44,883 bases of DNA from an uncultured Prevotellaceae bacterium (GTDB lineage: Bacteria > Bacteroidota > Bacteroidia > Bacteroidales > Bacteroidaceae). The stretch spans positions 1 to 44,883 of the forward strand of contig USTH01000009.1 in assembly GCA_900557555.1 (NCBI GenBank). The letters run 5' to 3'. Position numbers and translations under genes: made by a program. Positions within the stretch are counted from its first letter, which is position 1. Every line of letters starts with the position of its first letter. Under the pieces are notes generated by a model that worked only from the letters and a program-made list of their open reading frames with translations, was not told the origin of the DNA and searched no databases. Shown here one piece after another: positions 44,087-44,883 of the stretch.

Positions 44087-44883
44087 ATGCGAAACTGTGA
44101 CATAAAGTTCGTAAATAAGGAAATAACACCTTTTGGTGGGCTTTCCCTGTTCTTCAAAATGCTTGAAAAATGCCATTTTGAAGAGCATATTATGCAAAGT
44201 GGTATTCCACTTCAAGGATCTAACCGTGGCTACAAACCAATCCAGTTAATATTGGGATTATTTGCAGGTGTGTGGTGTGGTGCAAGTTGTTTTGGCCATC
44301 TTGACGTGGTGCGTTATGACGCTGCACTGTGTGACCTACTTGGGTGGAAACGCGGAGCTGACCATCGTGCATACCAGCGATATCTAAACAAATTCTCCCA
44401 AGCCGTCAACCAACGTGTTTTCGGAAATTTGTTCCGTTGGTTTTTCTCAGAGTTGAAGTTCGACAATTATACCTTGGACTTCGATTCAACTGTGATGGTC
44501 CGTGAGGGAAATCAGGAGGGGGCAGCCAAAGGATACAACCCCAAGCGTCCTGGACGACTCTCGCATCATCCTCTGCTTGCATTCGTTTCCGATGTGAGAA
44601 TGATAGCAAATTACTGGCTACGTCCAGGCAACACATCTGCAAGTACCAATTATCTGTCATTTCTTGAGGACACACTCTCAAAACTTGAGGGCAAACGTGT
44701 CGGACTTGTCCGCATGGATAGTGGCTTCTTTGCAAAGGAAATACTTGACTATCTGGAAAACAAGGAGTTACGCTACATCATAGCCTGCCGTTTCAATAAT
44801 CGCATAAAGTACAGTCTTACCCATGAACGCAAATGGATAGAGTTGACAGAAGGATTGGAAATATCCGAAACCACCTATCAGGC
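44087..44883 (+). CDS. IS1380-family transposase, 3' end outside window
   Basis: About 265 residues are seen. NKEITPFGGLSLFFKML, SNRGYKPIQLILGLFAGVWCGASCFGHLDVVR and HRAYQRYLNKF are the IS1380 N-terminal pattern. DDE catalytic Asp residues are in TLDFDSTVM and VGLVRMDSGFF; the Glu lies beyond the window. It cuts and joins DNA for transposition. The visible frame is intact, so the element may be active. A shadow frame on the other strand is not real. Confidence 0.95.
   Translation, partial: MRNCDIKFVNKEITPFGGLSLFFKMLEKCHFEEHIMQSGIPLQGSNRGYKPIQLILGLFAGVWCGASCFGHLDVVRYDAALCDLLGWKRGADHRAYQRYLNKFSQAVNQRVFGNLFRWFFSELKFDNYTLDFDSTVMVREGNQEGAAKGYNPKRPGRLSHHPLLAFVSDVRMIANYWLRPGNTSASTNYLSFLEDTLSKLEGKRVGLVRMDSGFFAKEILDYLENKELRYIIACRFNNRIKYSLTHERKWIELTEGLEISETTYQ

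Larger units (their letters stand above)
44009..44883 (+). mobile_element. IS1380-family insertion sequence, 5' part
   Basis: Defined by the IS1380 transposase that starts at 44087 and runs off the window. The exact left end cannot be fixed without the right end; it lies somewhere between about 43998 and 44020. No target duplication can be checked. Confidence 0.6.

Overview
The window looks like chromosomal DNA of a member of the Bacteroidales, most likely Prevotella or a close relative. The evidence is the type IX secretion genes porU-porV followed by ispF, a HU-CCDC81/SPOR protein, IS1380, many promoters of the Bacteroidetes form TTTG-N~19-TAnnTTTG, A-rich starts without Shine-Dalgarno sites, and small 'MKKxYxxPxIE' peptides. 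It is mostly housekeeping DNA with accessory pieces. Intergenic regions carry two apparently uncatalogued repeat families.

Layout. 1-5045 (minus strand): 3'-truncated guaB, an unusually long recQ, a HU-type DNA-binding protein behind a 23-bp-arm inverted repeat, and tRNA-Arg(ACG) with promoter and terminator. 5601-6632: CNNM/HlyC-type CBS membrane protein. 6810-12093 (minus): a sugar locus reading gmd (fused to an N-terminal XRE helix-turn-helix), an ORF remnant, fucP, fcl and a NahK-like sugar kinase. 12398-17010: tolC-macA-macB(ATPase)-macB(permease) efflux operon, divergent from gmd. 17585-23236: secreted GH127 beta-L-arabinofuranosidase and a 1239-residue DUF3472 protein. 23549-26009: low-molecular-weight phosphatase, mscL, and divergent gapA. 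26115-28748: miaA coupled to a secreted beta-helix protein, then a 62-residue peptide. 29023-32873 (minus): a Trp/Tyr- and Gly/Arg-rich secreted protein, a FadL-like porin, a small secreted protein and a frameshifted secreted protein. 33402-39660 (minus): FAH-family protein, porU, porV, ispF. 39943-43842: HU-CCDC81/SPOR protein, zinc-ribbon/FHA protein, and a RelA-type synthetase with a degenerate hydrolase domain. 44087 to the end: truncated IS1380 transposase.

Most interesting signals. (1) GDP-mannose 4,6-dehydratase translated as one protein with an XRE DNA-binding domain, next to a divergent intergenic region holding palindromes; this is a candidate trigger enzyme that could couple GDP-fucose synthesis to transcription. 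(2) An ~190-bp dispersed repeat with imperfect terminal inverted repeats, two full copies just downstream of plus-strand genes, plus fragments at four other places, one supplying the stop codon of fcl. (3) Two arrays of a nearly perfect 23-bp palindrome repeated head to tail with an exact 23-bp period, 16 kb apart. (4) A ~110-residue insertion inside the RecQ helicase core. (5) The inverted repeat over the HU-gene promoter.

Limits: no database searches were run. Family calls rest on motifs read in the translations; 'undescribed' means not recognised by me.
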